A stretch of DNA of 64,000 nt from Streptomyces capitiformicae (GCF_002214185.1 NZ_CP022161.1:1178001-1242000), one strand, 5' to 3'; counted from the stretch's first letter, positions 35,389 to 45,985 are shown. Notes: a model not told the origin generated them from the sequence alone. Translations and numbers: made by a program.

Positions 35389-37440
35389 CTACTCGGCGAT
35401 CGGCAGGACCACCCCGTCCCGCAGGAACACCGGAATACGGTCCAACGGCGCGTCCACGGTCACCGACGTAGCCCCCTCATACGTCTGCCCGGTCCACGCA
35501 TCGGTCCACCGAGCCCCCGCCGGAAGGTACGTCGTCCACGTCGTCGCCCCCGCCTCCAGCACCGGCGCGACCAGCACATCCCGCCCGAACAGATACGCGT
35601 CGTCGACCGACCAGGCCCGCTCGTCCCCGGGGAACTCCAGGAACAGCGGCCGCATGACCGGCAGCCCCTCCTCGTGGGCCTCCCGCATGACCTGGAGGAC
35701 GTACGGCTTCAGCCGCTCCCGCAGCCGCAGGTACTTCTCCAGCACGGCCCCGGCCTCTTCACCGTACGACCAGACCTCGTTGGGACCGCCGGTCATCGTC
35801 GGACCCAGCGGCATGCCGGGGTCGCGGAAGCCGTGCAGCCGCATCAGCGGAGAGAACGCGCCGAACTGGAACCAGCGGACCATGACCTCGCGGTACGCCG
35901 GGTCGTCCGGGTTCCCGCCGTGGAAGCCGCCGATGTCGGTGTTCCACCAGGGGATGCCCGAGAGGGCCGTGTTGAGTCCGGCCGCGATCTGGTGGCGCAG
36001 GGTCGTGAAATCGGTGCCGATGTCGCCCGACCACAGGGCGGCGCCGTAGCGCTGACTGCCTGCCCACGCCGAGCGGTTGAGGGAGACGATCTCCTCCTCA
36101 CCGGTCGCCTTCAGCCCCTCGTAGAAGGTGCGGGCGCTCTCGGCCGGGTAGATGTTGCCGACCTCCAGGCCGGGGCCCGCCCAGTAGCGCAGGTTCTCCT
36201 GGAAGCCCGGCTTGATCTCCGGTTCGCAGGCATCGAGCCAGAACGCCTTGATGCCGTACGGCTCCAGATAGTTCTCCTTCACCCGCGACCACACGAAGTC
36301 CCGGGCCTCGGGGTTCGTCGCGTCGTAGAAGGCCACCTGGACCGTCGACGCGACCTCCTTGTCGGGCCAGTCGGCGTGTGCCATCGGGCCGTACTGGGTG
36401 CCGATGAAGTAGCCGCGCTGCTCCATGAGGTGGTGGTTCTCGCTCAGCGGCGAGACCGACGGCCACACGGACACCACCAGCTTGATGCCCAGCTCGTCCA
36501 GCTCCCGGACCATCGCCGCCGGGTCGGGCCACTCGGCCGGGTCGAACTTCCACTCGCCCAGGTGCGTCCAGTGGAAGAAGTCGCACACGATGACGTCGAT
36601 GGGCAGGTTCCGGCGCTTGTACTCCCGTGCCACGGCGAGGAGTTCGTCCTGGGTGCGGTAGCGCAGCTTGCACTGCCAGAACCCGGCCGCCCACTCCGGC
36701 AGCATCGGCGTACGGCCGGTCACGGCGCTGTAGCGGCGCTGCGCGTCGGCCGGGTCGCCGGCCGTGATCCAGTAGTCGATCTGCCGGGCCGAGTCCGCCA
36801 CCCAGCGCGTGCCGTTGCCAGCCAGCTCGACGCGGCCGATCGCCGGGTTGTTCCACAGCAGGGTGTAGCCGCGGCTGGAGGTGAGCACAGGGATGCCGAC
36901 CTCGGCGTTGCGCTGGACGAGGTCGAGGACCAGGCCCTTCTGGTCCAGCCGTCCGTGCTGGTGCTGGCCCAGGCCGTACAGCTTCTCGTCGTCGTACGCG
37001 GCGAACCGCTGCTCCAGCCGGTGGTAGCCGTTGCCGACCGCGGTGTACAGGCGCGAGCCCGGCCACCAGAAGTGGGCGCGCGCCTCCGACAGCAGCTCGC
37101 CGCCGTCCGCCGTACGCGTGTACCGGATCAGGCCCTCGGCGTCGACCTCGACGGTGAGCGCGCCGACGGTCAGCTGGCCGTGCCCGTCCTCGATCTTGAC
37201 GCTGCTCTCCGTGGATTCCGCCTCGTCGAGCAGGGCACCCGGCAGTCCGTCGAGGACCGGACCGCCCAGCCGGGCGCGGACCCGGACCGCGTCCGGCCCC
37301 CAGGGCTCGATCCGCAGGGTCTCCTGACGTCCGCTCCACTCCAGCGCACCGTCCCGCTCACGGAACGTGCCGACGGTGGGGGAGGACTGGGCGAGGCTGA
37401 CCGCGCCCGACGGGGTCTGGTTCTCGGCAGGCTGATTCAC
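35389..37440 (-). CDS. GH31 alpha-xylosidase
   Basis: This encodes 683 residues with an N-terminal beta domain (about 1-230), the catalytic barrel (about 240-560) and C-terminal beta domains. The nucleophile is Asp403 in KAFWLDACEPE and the acid/base is Asp473 in LWSGDIGTDF. The WLDAxEPE form is typical of YicI/XylS alpha-xylosidases, which remove alpha-1,6-xylose from the non-reducing end of xyloglucan oligosaccharides. There is no signal, so it is cytoplasmic. The GTG start has AGGAG 8 bases upstream. It lies 213 bases downstream of the LacI gene on the same strand and is probably cotranscribed with it. This enzyme links the distant LacI gene to xyloglucan use. Confidence 0.9.
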   Translation of the reverse strand: MNQPAENQTPSGAVSLAQSSPTVGTFRERDGALEWSGRQETLRIEPWGPDAVRVRARLGGPVLDGLPGALLDEAESTESSVKIEDGHGQLTVGALTVEVDAEGLIRYTRTADGGELLSEARAHFWWPGSRLYTAVGNGYHRLEQRFAAYDDEKLYGLGQHQHGRLDQKGLVLDLVQRNAEVGIPVLTSSRGYTLLWNNPAIGRVELAGNGTRWVADSARQIDYWITAGDPADAQRRYSAVTGRTPMLPEWAAGFWQCKLRYRTQDELLAVAREYKRRNLPIDVIVCDFFHWTHLGEWKFDPAEWPDPAAMVRELDELGIKLVVSVWPSVSPLSENHHLMEQRGYFIGTQYGPMAHADWPDKEVASTVQVAFYDATNPEARDFVWSRVKENYLEPYGIKAFWLDACEPEIKPGFQENLRYWAGPGLEVGNIYPAESARTFYEGLKATGEEEIVSLNRSAWAGSQRYGAALWSGDIGTDFTTLRHQIAAGLNTALSGIPWWNTDIGGFHGGNPDDPAYREVMVRWFQFGAFSPLMRLHGFRDPGMPLGPTMTGGPNEVWSYGEEAGAVLEKYLRLRERLKPYVLQVMREAHEEGLPVMRPLFLEFPGDERAWSVDDAYLFGRDVLVAPVLEAGATTWTTYLPAGARWTDAWTGQTYEGATSVTVDAPLDRIPVFLRDGVVLPIAE

Positions 37441-37653
37441 GAAAGGCTCCTGGAAGGGAGGAGTGGTGGCCCGCCCGGCTCGGCTCTGGTGGGCCGGGCG
37501 GTGAGGAGGTGGAGGGCACAGCCGGGGAGGACCCTCGACTGCCGTACAGATGGGGAGTTGGGCTGTCGTCGACGGGAGTTCGTTGATGGGAGTCCGTCGA
37601 CAGGGCTCCGGCGAACGGGCCGGGCAGCTGCCCGCCGCCGGCACGCGACGGGC

Positions 37654-38667
37654 TCAGTCGGCCGTGGACTGCGGCCCCGTGCTCGCGCGGACCGTCAACT
37701 CGGGGGCGAGCAGCACCACTTCCTCGGTGTCCCGCCCCTCCAGCTTCGCGACCAGCTGCTCCACGGCCCGCCGCCCCATCTCCTGGGCCGGGATGGCGAC
37801 GGAGGTCAGCCGTACCGAGGCCTGCACGGCGACCTGCTCGGGGCAGATGGCGATCACCGAGATGTCCTCGGGCACCGCCCGGCCCTGCTGGCGCAGCAGC
37901 GAGAGCAGCGGCTCGACCGCGGACTCGTTCTGCACGACGAACCCCGTGGTGCCCGGCCGCTCGTCGAAGACCCGGGCCAGCGTCGCGGCCATCGCGTCGT
38001 AGCCGCCCTCACAGGGGCGGTGCAGTACGCGCAGGCCCAGCTCCCGTGCCCGGGACCTGAGTCCGTCGAGGGTGCGCTCGGCGAAACCGGTGTGCCGTTC
38101 GTAGACCGCGGGCGCCTCGCCGATGACGGCGATGTCGCGGTGACCGAGCATCGCCAGGTGCTCCACACAGAGCGCGCCCGTCGCCCCGAAGTCGAGGTCG
38201 ACGCAGGTCAGGCCGCTGGTGTCGGCCGGCAGACCGATGAGCACCGACGGCTGGTCGGTATCGCGCAGCAACGGCAGCCGCTCGTCAGCGAGCTCGACGT
38301 CCATCAGGATCATCGCGTCGGCGAGCCCGCTGCCGGTGACGCGGCGCACCGCGTCGGGGCCCTCCTCGCCGGTGAGCAGCAGCACGTCGTAGCCGTGCGT
38401 GCGGGCCGTCGTCGCCACGGCTATGGCGATCTCCATCATCACGGGGACGTACATGTCGGTCCGCAGGGGGACCATCAGCGCGATGATGTTCGACCTGCTG
38501 CTCGCCAGGGCTCGGGCCCCCGCGTTCGGGTGGTAGCCGAGCTCCTGGATGCTCCGCTCGACCCGCTGCCGGGTGCCCGCGGAGATGGACCGCTTGCCGC
38601 TGAGGACATAGCTCACCGTGCTCGCCGAGACTCCGGCGTGCTGGGCGACCTCGGCGAGGGTGACCAT
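37654..38667 (-). CDS. LacI-family regulator of the xyloglucan regulon
   Basis: This encodes 337 residues. The N-terminal helix-turn-helix is TLAEVAQHAGVSASTVSYVL, the hinge helix contains ARALASSRSN, and a sugar-sensing type I periplasmic-binding-like domain follows. ATG at 38667 has GGAG 6-9 bases upstream; a TTG four codons earlier is possible but unsupported. Palindromes matching TCGAAGCGCTTCGA flank its promoter, and the same site controls GH3 and the importer operon at 13.5 kb. This LacI protein is therefore the best candidate repressor for both ends. The inducer is probably a xyloglucan oligosaccharide or xylose derivative. Confidence 0.9.
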   Translation of the reverse strand: MVTLAEVAQHAGVSASTVSYVLSGKRSISAGTRQRVERSIQELGYHPNAGARALASSRSNIIALMVPLRTDMYVPVMMEIAIAVATTARTHGYDVLLLTGEEGPDAVRRVTGSGLADAMILMDVELADERLPLLRDTDQPSVLIGLPADTSGLTCVDLDFGATGALCVEHLAMLGHRDIAVIGEAPAVYERHTGFAERTLDGLRSRARELGLRVLHRPCEGGYDAMAATLARVFDERPGTTGFVVQNESAVEPLLSLLRQQGRAVPEDISVIAICPEQVAVQASVRLTSVAIPAQEMGRRAVEQLVAKLEGRDTEEVVLLAPELTVRASTGPQSTAD

Positions 38668-38684
38668 CCAGCTCTCCAAGCGTG

Positions 38685-38697
38685 TGAAGCGCTTCGA
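38685..38697. promoter_or_regulatory. LacI operator downstream of the lacI promoter
   Basis: TGAAGCGCTTCGA, one base different from the perfect site, 17 bases before the lacI start and about 35 bases into the predicted transcript. With the site at 38775 it brackets the promoter. Confidence 0.75.
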
Positions 38698-38738
38698 CAG
38701 CGCGTTTTCTCTGAACCAGGGTGAGTGAGGGTGACTCG

Positions 38739-38767
38739 ACAGTAGCCTGACGGTGGGTGGGTGTCCA
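38739..38767 (-). promoter_or_regulatory. Promoter of the lacI-GH31 unit
   Basis: On the minus strand TGGACA (38762-38767), a 17-base spacer and TACTGT (38739-38744). The -35 and early spacer (GGACACCCACCC) closely match those of the GH3 promoter (TTGACACCCACCC), suggesting common descent. Confidence 0.6.
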
Positions 38768-38774
38768 TAGGTTG

Positions 38775-38788
38775 TCGAAGCGCTTCGA
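38775..38788. promoter_or_regulatory. LacI operator upstream of the lacI promoter
   Basis: A perfect TCGAAGCGCTTCGA palindrome just upstream of the -35 box of the lacI-GH31 promoter, 90 bases from the downstream site. The pair could support a repression loop. Confidence 0.8.
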
Positions 38789-38825
38789 CTCCGGTTGGTG
38801 TGAGCCGGGGCGCCTCATGGGGTGG

Positions 38826-38965
38826 GGTTGGATTTGTTCGGCGGGTGCGGGTGTGTGGTGGCTTGTCGCTCCCCCACTCTCGGCTTCGCTCGAGCGGGAG
38901 GGACCCCCATCGTGGCGGAGCCGCATATCGACGCAGCCCCGCGCCCCTTCCTTGCTCGCCCCTTC
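38826..38965. repeat. Modular palindromic intergenic element (copy 3) in a 613-base gene-poor gap
   Basis: The gap 38668-39281 holds the lacI promoter region, then element modules: a GGGTGCGGGTGTGTGG...CTTGTCGCTCC arm, a CTCGAGCGGGAGGG box, GGCGGAGCCGC, and GCCCCGCGCCCC. Beyond it, 38996-39226 has codon-like composition with an open frame of 68 codons from GTG 39020 (VKSYASTVLGRHRGW...), but no family, signal or ribosome-binding site was recognised, so no gene is called there. Confidence 0.5.
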
Positions 38966-39281
38966 GTTGCGCGGGCGCCGCGAATCCCAGCTTAGAACCG
39001 ACGGCAATTTTTCCGCGACGTGAAGTCGTACGCCTCCACCGTCCTCGGCCGACACCGGGGCTGGAAGGTCGATGCGGCGTCCACCCAGCTTCCCATCCGG
39101 GTGGGCGACCGCAAGCCGGTGAACCAGGTGGTAATTCTCGGTCGGCGGTTCAAGAGGCCGAGGCTTCGGCCGAATGGCGCGAGGGGTGGCGGGCTCACCC
39201 CGTATCGGGTACCAACGATCGAGTAGCACCCATCAGTAACCGATGTGGTCCATGATCCCGATTCGCGGCGAGGTGAGCCTC

Positions 39282-41222
39282 ATGTCCGCACCACCCCTCA
39301 AGAAGCCCACTGTCACCGAGCGTGAGGCCCGCCAGGTGGCGGAGGCCGCCCGGGAGCAGGAATGGCGCAAGCCCAGCTTCGCCAAGGAACTGTTCCTGGG
39401 CCGGTTCCGCCTCGACCTCATCCACCCCCACCCGCTCCCCACCGACGAGGCCGTCCGGCGCGGTGAGCAGTTCCTGACCAAGCTCCGTGACTTCTGCGAG
39501 ACCAAGGTCGACGGTGCCCTGATCGAGCGCGAGGCCCGTATCCCCGACGGGGTGATCAACGGCCTCAAGGAGCTCGGCGCCTTCGGCATGAAGATCGACC
39601 CCAAGTACGGCGGCCTCGGCCTCACCCAGGTGTACTACAACAAGGCCCTGGCCCTGGCGGGCTCGGCCAGCCCGGCGATCGGCGTGCTGCTGTCGGCCCA
39701 CCAGTCGATCGGCGTACCGCAGCCGCTGAAACTGTTCGGCACCCCCGAACAGAAGCAGAAGTTCCTGCCGCGCTGCGCCCGCACCGACATCAGCGCCTTC
39801 CTCCTCACCGAGCCCGACGTGGGGTCCGACCCGGCCCGGCTGGCCACTTCGGCGGTACCCGACGGCGACGACTACGTCCTCGACGGCGTGAAGCTCTGGA
39901 CGACCAACGGCGTGGTCGCCGACCTCCTGGTCGTCATGGCCCGCGTCCCGAAGAGCGAGGGTCACAGGGGCGGCATCACCGCCTTCGTCGTGGAGACGGA
40001 CTCGCCCGGTATCACCGTCGAGAACCGCAACGCCTTCATGGGCCTGCGCGGCATCGAGAACGGCGTCACCCGCTTCCACCAGGTCCGGGTCCCCGCAGCC
40101 AACCGCATCGGCCCCGAGGGCGCCGGCCTGAAGATCGCCCTCACCACCCTCAACACCGGCCGCCTCTCCCTGCCCGCCTCCTGCGTGGCCGCCGGCAAGT
40201 GGTGCCTCAAGATCGCCCGCGAGTGGTCGGCCGCCCGTGAACAGTGGGGCAAGCCGGTCGCCCACCACGAGGCGGTCGGGCAGAAGATCTCCTTCATCGC
40301 GGCGACGACCTTCGCCCTGGAGGCGGTCCTGGACCTCTCGTCCCAGATGGCCGACGAGGACCGCAACGACATCCGCATCGAGGGCGCCCTCGCCAAGCTC
40401 TTCGCCTCGGAGATGGGCTGGCGCATCGCCGACGAACTGGTCCAGATCCGCGGCGGCCGGGGCTTCGAGACCGCCGACTCCCTGCGGGCACGCGGCGAAC
40501 GGGCCGTCCCCGCCGAGCAGGTCCTGCGCGACCTGCGCATCAACCGGATCTTCGAGGGCTCCACGGAGATCATGCACCTGCTGATCGCCCGCGAGGCCGT
40601 CGACGCCCACCTCTCCGTGGCCGGTGACCTCATCGACCCGGAGAAATCCCTCTCCGAAAAGGCGAAGGCGGGGGCGGGCGCGGGCGTCTTCTACGCCAAG
40701 TGGCTGCCGAAGCTGGTCACGGGCACCGGCCAACTCCCGCGCGCCTACGGCGACTTCCACCCGCCGGGACACCCCGACCTCTCCACCCATCTGCGCTACG
40801 TCGAACGCAACGCCCGCAAGCTCGCCCGCTCCACGTTCTACGCCATGTCCCGCTGGCAGGGCCGTATGGAGACCAAGCAGGGCTTCCTCGGCCGCATCGT
40901 CGACATCGGCGCCGAACTCTTCGCGATGAGCGCGGCCGTCGTACGCGCCGAACTCCTCCGCACCACTGAGGCCCACGGCCGCGAGGCCTACCAACTGGCC
41001 GACACCTTCTGCCGCCAGTCCCGCATCCGGGTGGAGGAACTCTTCGCCCGCCTGTGGACCAACACCGACACCGTGGACCGCAAGGTGGTGAAGGGCGTAC
41101 TGGCCGGTGCGTACGAGTGGCTGGAACGGGGAGTGATCGACCCGTCCGGCGAAGGCCCCTGGATCGCGGACGCGACCCCGGGCCCAAGCGAAAAGGAGAA
41201 CGTCCACCGCCCCGTCCGCTGA
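39282..41222 (+). CDS. Acyl-CoA dehydrogenase, long-chain/VLCAD-like
   Basis: This encodes 646 residues, much longer than the usual 380, because a C-terminal domain of about 200 residues follows the ACAD core, as in VLCAD-type enzymes. FAD/substrate signatures are AFLLTEPDVGSDPARLAT, the LWTTNG strand, and the C-terminal core RINRIFEGSTEIMH; the Glu there is at the position of the catalytic base in FEG(T/S)xEI-type enzymes. It catalyses alpha,beta-dehydrogenation of fatty acyl-CoA, passing electrons to ETF. ATG at 39282 follows GAGGTGAG; an earlier in-frame ATG at 39243 has none. It is single, with no other beta-oxidation genes adjacent. Confidence 0.92.
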   Translation: MSAPPLKKPTVTEREARQVAEAAREQEWRKPSFAKELFLGRFRLDLIHPHPLPTDEAVRRGEQFLTKLRDFCETKVDGALIEREARIPDGVINGLKELGAFGMKIDPKYGGLGLTQVYYNKALALAGSASPAIGVLLSAHQSIGVPQPLKLFGTPEQKQKFLPRCARTDISAFLLTEPDVGSDPARLATSAVPDGDDYVLDGVKLWTTNGVVADLLVVMARVPKSEGHRGGITAFVVETDSPGITVENRNAFMGLRGIENGVTRFHQVRVPAANRIGPEGAGLKIALTTLNTGRLSLPASCVAAGKWCLKIAREWSAAREQWGKPVAHHEAVGQKISFIAATTFALEAVLDLSSQMADEDRNDIRIEGALAKLFASEMGWRIADELVQIRGGRGFETADSLRARGERAVPAEQVLRDLRINRIFEGSTEIMHLLIAREAVDAHLSVAGDLIDPEKSLSEKAKAGAGAGVFYAKWLPKLVTGTGQLPRAYGDFHPPGHPDLSTHLRYVERNARKLARSTFYAMSRWQGRMETKQGFLGRIVDIGAELFAMSAAVVRAELLRTTEAHGREAYQLADTFCRQSRIRVEELFARLWTNTDTVDRKVVKGVLAGAYEWLERGVIDPSGEGPWIADATPGPSEKENVHRPVR

Positions 41223-41230
41223 CTTCCCGA

Positions 41231-41297
41231 CTCCCCGCGCCCCCGTTCTTCAGGGGCGCGGGGCTGTATCGAGGTGCGGCTCCGCCGCGTGGCCGCG
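41231..41297. repeat. Modular palindromic intergenic element (copy 4, short)
   Basis: CCCCGCGCCCCCGTTCTTCA facing GGGGCGCGGGG, then CTGTATCGAGGTGCGGCTCC and GCCGCG. Only the central hairpin and the GCGGCTCCGCCGC box are present. It lies between the acyl-CoA dehydrogenase and the convergent lamin-tail gene and may act as their terminator. Confidence 0.6.
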
Positions 41298-41299
41298 GA

Positions 41300-41761
41300 T
41301 CAGCAGTACTTGTAGCCCCTGCCGATCGAGGACCACGAACAGGTGTGGGCCTTGGCCCCCGCGGAGTTGTACAGCGTCGCCGTGTCGCCGGTGTTGTTCC
41401 ACACGTACCAGGAGCGACCCCAGTACTTGTCGTACGCGGTGTTGGTCCCCTTGCCGGTGTGCACCTTCTTGGACTTGCCCGCGCTGACCTTCACATCGCC
41501 GAAGGTGTACGTGTAGCCGGTCTTGTCCTTGAGCTTCCAGCCCTTCAACGACACCGTCGTGGACTTGGTGTTCTTGATGATGACCCACTCGGCGTTCAGG
41601 CTCGCGTTGGAGCCGCGGTCCGACCCGGGGCTGTCGTAGTACACCTCGTAGATGTAGACGCGCCCGGCGGCCTCTGCAGGAGAGCTGAGCAGCGTGCCGG
41701 TCAGGGCGACCGCTCCGGCGAGCGCGGGCAGGGCGGCGCGGGCGCGTATGCGCACAGACAT
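41300..41761 (-). CDS. Secreted lamin-tail-domain protein
   Basis: This encodes 153 residues: a Sec signal of about 33 residues (basic start, hydrophobic core, ending SPAEAAG), then one lamin tail (LTD) beta-sandwich with the hallmark NAEWVIIKNT and SLKGWKLKDKTGYTYTF strands. The last residue is Cys, pairing perhaps with the Cys in HTCSW. LTD domains occur in extracellular nucleases and adhesins; this one stands alone with no catalytic partner. GGGGGGAT precedes the ATG. Role unknown. Confidence 0.85.
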   Translation of the reverse strand: MSVRIRARAALPALAGAVALTGTLLSSPAEAAGRVYIYEVYYDSPGSDRGSNASLNAEWVIIKNTKSTTVSLKGWKLKDKTGYTYTFGDVKVSAGKSKKVHTGKGTNTAYDKYWGRSWYVWNNTGDTATLYNSAGAKAHTCSWSSIGRGYKYC

Positions 41762-41993
41762 GGAGATCCCCCCAGGATCCTCGTTCACGATCGCCATCAA
41801 CCACCGGCCCGGCGATCGGTTGATCCGACTATCGGATCAGTTCAGGGGAGAAGTCATACCACCTCCGCCTTCACTTGTGCTTCACAAACGGAGAAATCCA
41901 CTCGTCAACCACGCTTGGCCACACACGGCACGAAGTGGGTCAACAGGGGGACGCGCGGTCCTGCCGGACACCGGATGCGGCCACAATGGGGGG

Positions 41994-43268
41994 ATGAGTG
42001 ACAGTCCAGCCCCTCTCGCCGATCCGCATCTCGTCTTCGACCCGGTCGACGGCGTACGGGATGCAGTGATCCTCGGATCGACCGGCTCGATCGGCACCCA
42101 GGCCATCGACCTCGTCCTGCGCAACCCGGACCGCTTCCGCGTCACCGGGCTCTCCGCCGCCGGAGGGAGGGTGGAGCTGCTGGCCGAGCAGGCTCACCGT
42201 CTGCGGGTACGGACCGTCGCCGTGGCCCGGGAGGACGTCGTACCGGCGCTGAAGGAGGCCCTGGCCACCGTCTACGGGGCGGGGGAGGCTCTTCCCGAGA
42301 TCCTGGCCGGCCCGGACGCGGCCACCCAACTCGCCGCCTCCGACTGCCACACCGTCCTCAACGGCATCACCGGCTCCATCGGCCTCGCCCCCACCCTCGC
42401 CGCCCTGGAGGCGGGCCGCACCCTCGCGCTCGCCAACAAGGAGTCGCTCATCGTCGGCGGCCCGCTGGTCAAGGCCGTGGCGAAGCCGGGCCAGATCATC
42501 CCCGTCGACTCCGAGCACGCGGCCCTCTTCCAGGCCCTCGCCTCGGGCACACGGGCCGACGTGCGCAAGCTCGTCGTGACCGCCTCCGGGGGCCCGTTCC
42601 GCGGCCGTACGAAGGCGGAGCTGGCGGATGTGACGCCCGCCGACGCGCTCGCGCACCCCACCTGGGCCATGGGCCCGGTCATCACGGTCAACTCCGCGAC
42701 CCTCGTCAACAAGGGCCTGGAAGTCATCGAGGCACACCTGCTCTACGACATTCCCTTCGATCGCATTGAGGTCGTCGTGCACCCGCAGTCGTATGTCCAC
42801 TCGATGGTTGAGTTCACGGACGGATCGACGCTGGCGCAGGCGACGCCCCCCGACATGCGCGGGCCCATCGCCATCGGCCTCGGCTGGCCGCAGCGCGTCC
42901 CCGACGCCGCGCCCGCCTTCGACTGGACCAAGGCCTCCAGCTGGGAGTTCTTCCCGCTCGACAACGAAGCGTTCCCGTCGGTCGCTCTCGCCCGGCACGT
43001 GGGAGAGCTCGCGGGCACCGCCCCGGCGGTGTTCAACGCGGCCAACGAGGAATGCGTGGACGCCTTCCTGAAGGGCGCCCTGCCCTTCAACTCGATCATG
43101 GAGACCGTGACCCGCGTGGTCGAGGAGCACGGCACCCCCGGAACGGGAACTTCCCTCACCGTGGCGGACGTCCTCGAAGCGGAGACGTGGGCCCGCGCCC
43201 GGGCCCGGGAACTGACCACCCCGACCGACAAACCCACCGAGCGGACGACCGCGGAGGCCCGTGCATGA
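41994..43268 (+). CDS. dxr: 1-deoxy-D-xylulose 5-phosphate reductoisomerase
   Basis: This encodes 424 residues for the second step of the MEP isoprenoid pathway: NADPH-dependent rearrangement of DXP to MEP. The NADPH loop is [22 protein letters not shown] and [10 protein letters not shown] bind substrate and metal; and [20 protein letters not shown] plus [18 protein letters not shown] are the conserved catalytic segments. ATG at 41994 is preceded directly by a G-run and gives the family-type start; the open frame runs 100 codons further up through the region before the divergent LTD gene. It overlaps the next gene by ATGA. The third gene downstream, ispG, belongs to the same pathway. Confidence 0.95.
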   Translation: MSDSPAPLADPHLVFDPVDGVRDAVILGSTGSIGTQAIDLVLRNPDRFRVTGLSAAGGRVELLAEQAHRLRVRTVAVAREDVVPALKEALATVYGAGEALPEILAGPDAATQLAASDCHTVLNGITGSIGLAPTLAALEAGRTLALANKESLIVGGPLVKAVAKPGQIIPVDSEHAALFQALASGTRADVRKLVVTASGGPFRGRTKAELADVTPADALAHPTWAMGPVITVNSATLVNKGLEVIEAHLLYDIPFDRIEVVVHPQSYVHSMVEFTDGSTLAQATPPDMRGPIAIGLGWPQRVPDAAPAFDWTKASSWEFFPLDNEAFPSVALARHVGELAGTAPAVFNAANEECVDAFLKGALPFNSIMETVTRVVEEHGTPGTGTSLTVADVLEAETWARARARELTTPTDKPTERTTAEARA

Positions 43269-44569
43269 CGACCCTGATGTTCATCCTCGGCATAGTCGTC
43301 TTCGTGATCGGCCTGGGGTTCTCGATCGCCTGGCACGAGCTGGGCCACCTGTCGACGGCCAAGATGTTCGGCATCCGCGTACCCCAGTACATGGTGGGCT
43401 TCGGCCCGACGATCTGGTCGCGCAAGAAGGGCGAGACCGAGTACGGCATCAAGGCGATCCCGCTCGGCGGCTTCATCCGCATGATCGGCATGATCCCGCC
43501 CGGCCCCGACGGCCGGATCGAGGCCCGCTCGACGTCCCCGTTCCGCGGCATGATCGAGGACGCCCGCGCGGCCTCGTTCGAGGAGCTCCAGCCCGGCGAC
43601 GAGAGCCGCCTGTTCTACACGCGCAAGCCGTGGAAGCGCGTCATCGTGATGTTCGCGGGCCCGTTCATGAACCTGGTCCTCGCCGTCGTGATCTTCCTCG
43701 GCGTAATGATGACCTTCGGCGCCCAGACCACGACGACCACGGTCGGCAAGGTCTCGGACTGCGTGATCGAGGCCAGCGAGAACCGCTCCAAGTGCGAGAA
43801 GGGCGACGAGACGGCCCCCGCCAAGGCCGCGGGCCTCAAGCCCGGCGACAAGATCGTCGCGTTCAACGGCACCCCCGTCGAGGACTGGTCCGCGCTCCAG
43901 ACCGACATCCGCGCCAACCCCGGCAAGGAAGTCACCGTCACGGTCGAGCGCGAGGGCGAGAAGCTCGACCTCACCGCCACCCTCGTCAAGAACCTGGTCA
44001 GCAGGACCGACGGCGAGGGCGGCTACGTCGAGGGCAAGTACGACTACGCCGGCTGGTTCGGCTTCACCCCCGCCACCGACGTCCTCCCGCTCTCCTTCGG
44101 CGAGTCCGTGAACCGCATGGGCGACATGATGGAGAACGGCGTCGAGTCCCTGATCTCCCTGCCCGCCAAGATCCCCGCCCTGTGGGACGCCACCTTCGGC
44201 GATGGCGAGCGCGAGGCCGACTCGCCGATGGGCGTGGTCGGCGCGGCCCGCGTCGGCGGCGAGATCTTCACCCTGGACATCCCCGCCACCCAGCAGCTCG
44301 CGAGCTTCCTCATCCTGCTCGCCGGCTTCAACCTCTCCCTCTTCCTGTTCAACATGCTCCCGCTCCTCCCCCTCGACGGCGGGCACATCGCGGGCGCCCT
44401 GTGGGAGTCGGTCCGCCGAAACACGGCCAAGGTGCTGCGCCGCCCGGACCCCGGCCCGTTCGACGTGGCGAAGCTGATGCCGGTCGCGTACGTGGTGGCC
44501 GGAATCTTCATCTGCTTCACGCTCCTGGTACTGATCGCGGACGTGGTGAACCCGGTGCGCATCTCCTAG
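43265..44569 (+). CDS. Site-2 zinc metalloprotease (RseP/Rip1-type)
   Basis: This encodes 434 residues. The active-site HELGH (His24, Glu25, His28) lies in the first membrane span, a PDZ domain occupies about 150-270, and the third zinc ligand is Asp371 in the late LDGGH motif. The family cleaves membrane-embedded anti-sigma factors and remnant signal peptides. It is translationally coupled to dxr (ATGA), an arrangement common in bacteria. The anti-sigma substrates are not in this window. Confidence 0.93.
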   Translation: MTTLMFILGIVVFVIGLGFSIAWHELGHLSTAKMFGIRVPQYMVGFGPTIWSRKKGETEYGIKAIPLGGFIRMIGMIPPGPDGRIEARSTSPFRGMIEDARAASFEELQPGDESRLFYTRKPWKRVIVMFAGPFMNLVLAVVIFLGVMMTFGAQTTTTTVGKVSDCVIEASENRSKCEKGDETAPAKAAGLKPGDKIVAFNGTPVEDWSALQTDIRANPGKEVTVTVEREGEKLDLTATLVKNLVSRTDGEGGYVEGKYDYAGWFGFTPATDVLPLSFGESVNRMGDMMENGVESLISLPAKIPALWDATFGDGEREADSPMGVVGAARVGGEIFTLDIPATQQLASFLILLAGFNLSLFLFNMLPLLPLDGGHIAGALWESVRRNTAKVLRRPDPGPFDVAKLMPVAYVVAGIFICFTLLVLIADVVNPVRIS

Positions 44570-44586
44570 TCACACGGCGTTCACGG

Positions 44587-44615
44587 CGGCCGGGCACCCT
44601 GGGTGCCCGGCCGCT
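44587..44615 (+). terminator. Intrinsic terminator after dxr-site-2 protease
   Basis: A perfect 13-bp stem (44587-44599 with 44603-44615) with a 3-base loop, followed by TTTCCC. It begins 18 bases after the protease stop. Confidence 0.75.
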
Positions 44616-44783
44616 TTCCCGTTCCGGCGGACCGCCTTCCGCACGGGTGGGGCGGCTGGGGCGGCTGGGGTGCATGGCCCGCGATGTGCTCGGGGCCAAG
44701 CCGGTGCCGTAATCTCGAAGCCTGGAGCCCGCCCGTACCGGGACCCGATCGATCCTGATCCACAACTTGGGGTTGCACAGCAG

Positions 44784-45941
<1,158 letters not shown>

Positions 45942-45942
45942 G

Positions 45943-45985
45943 GGGAGCGACCAGCCACAACGAACCCGCAGCCGCCCAAGCACAG
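45943..45985. repeat. Half-copy of the modular repeat (copy 5)
   Basis: Only the outer arm module is present (GAGCGACCAGCCACAACGAA followed by CCCGCAGCCGC), directly after the ispG stop. It matches the right arm of copy 2. Confidence 0.55.

Noticed and set aside
10592..38788. The carbohydrate island as a mobile element or natural-product cluster
   Set aside because: No integrase, transposase, attachment-site repeat or flanking tRNA, and no biosynthetic core enzymes. G+C and codon use look like the rest of the window.
44700..44783. A riboswitch or attenuator before ispG
   Set aside because: No conserved aptamer pattern or terminator/antiterminator pair was seen in the 80-base leader.
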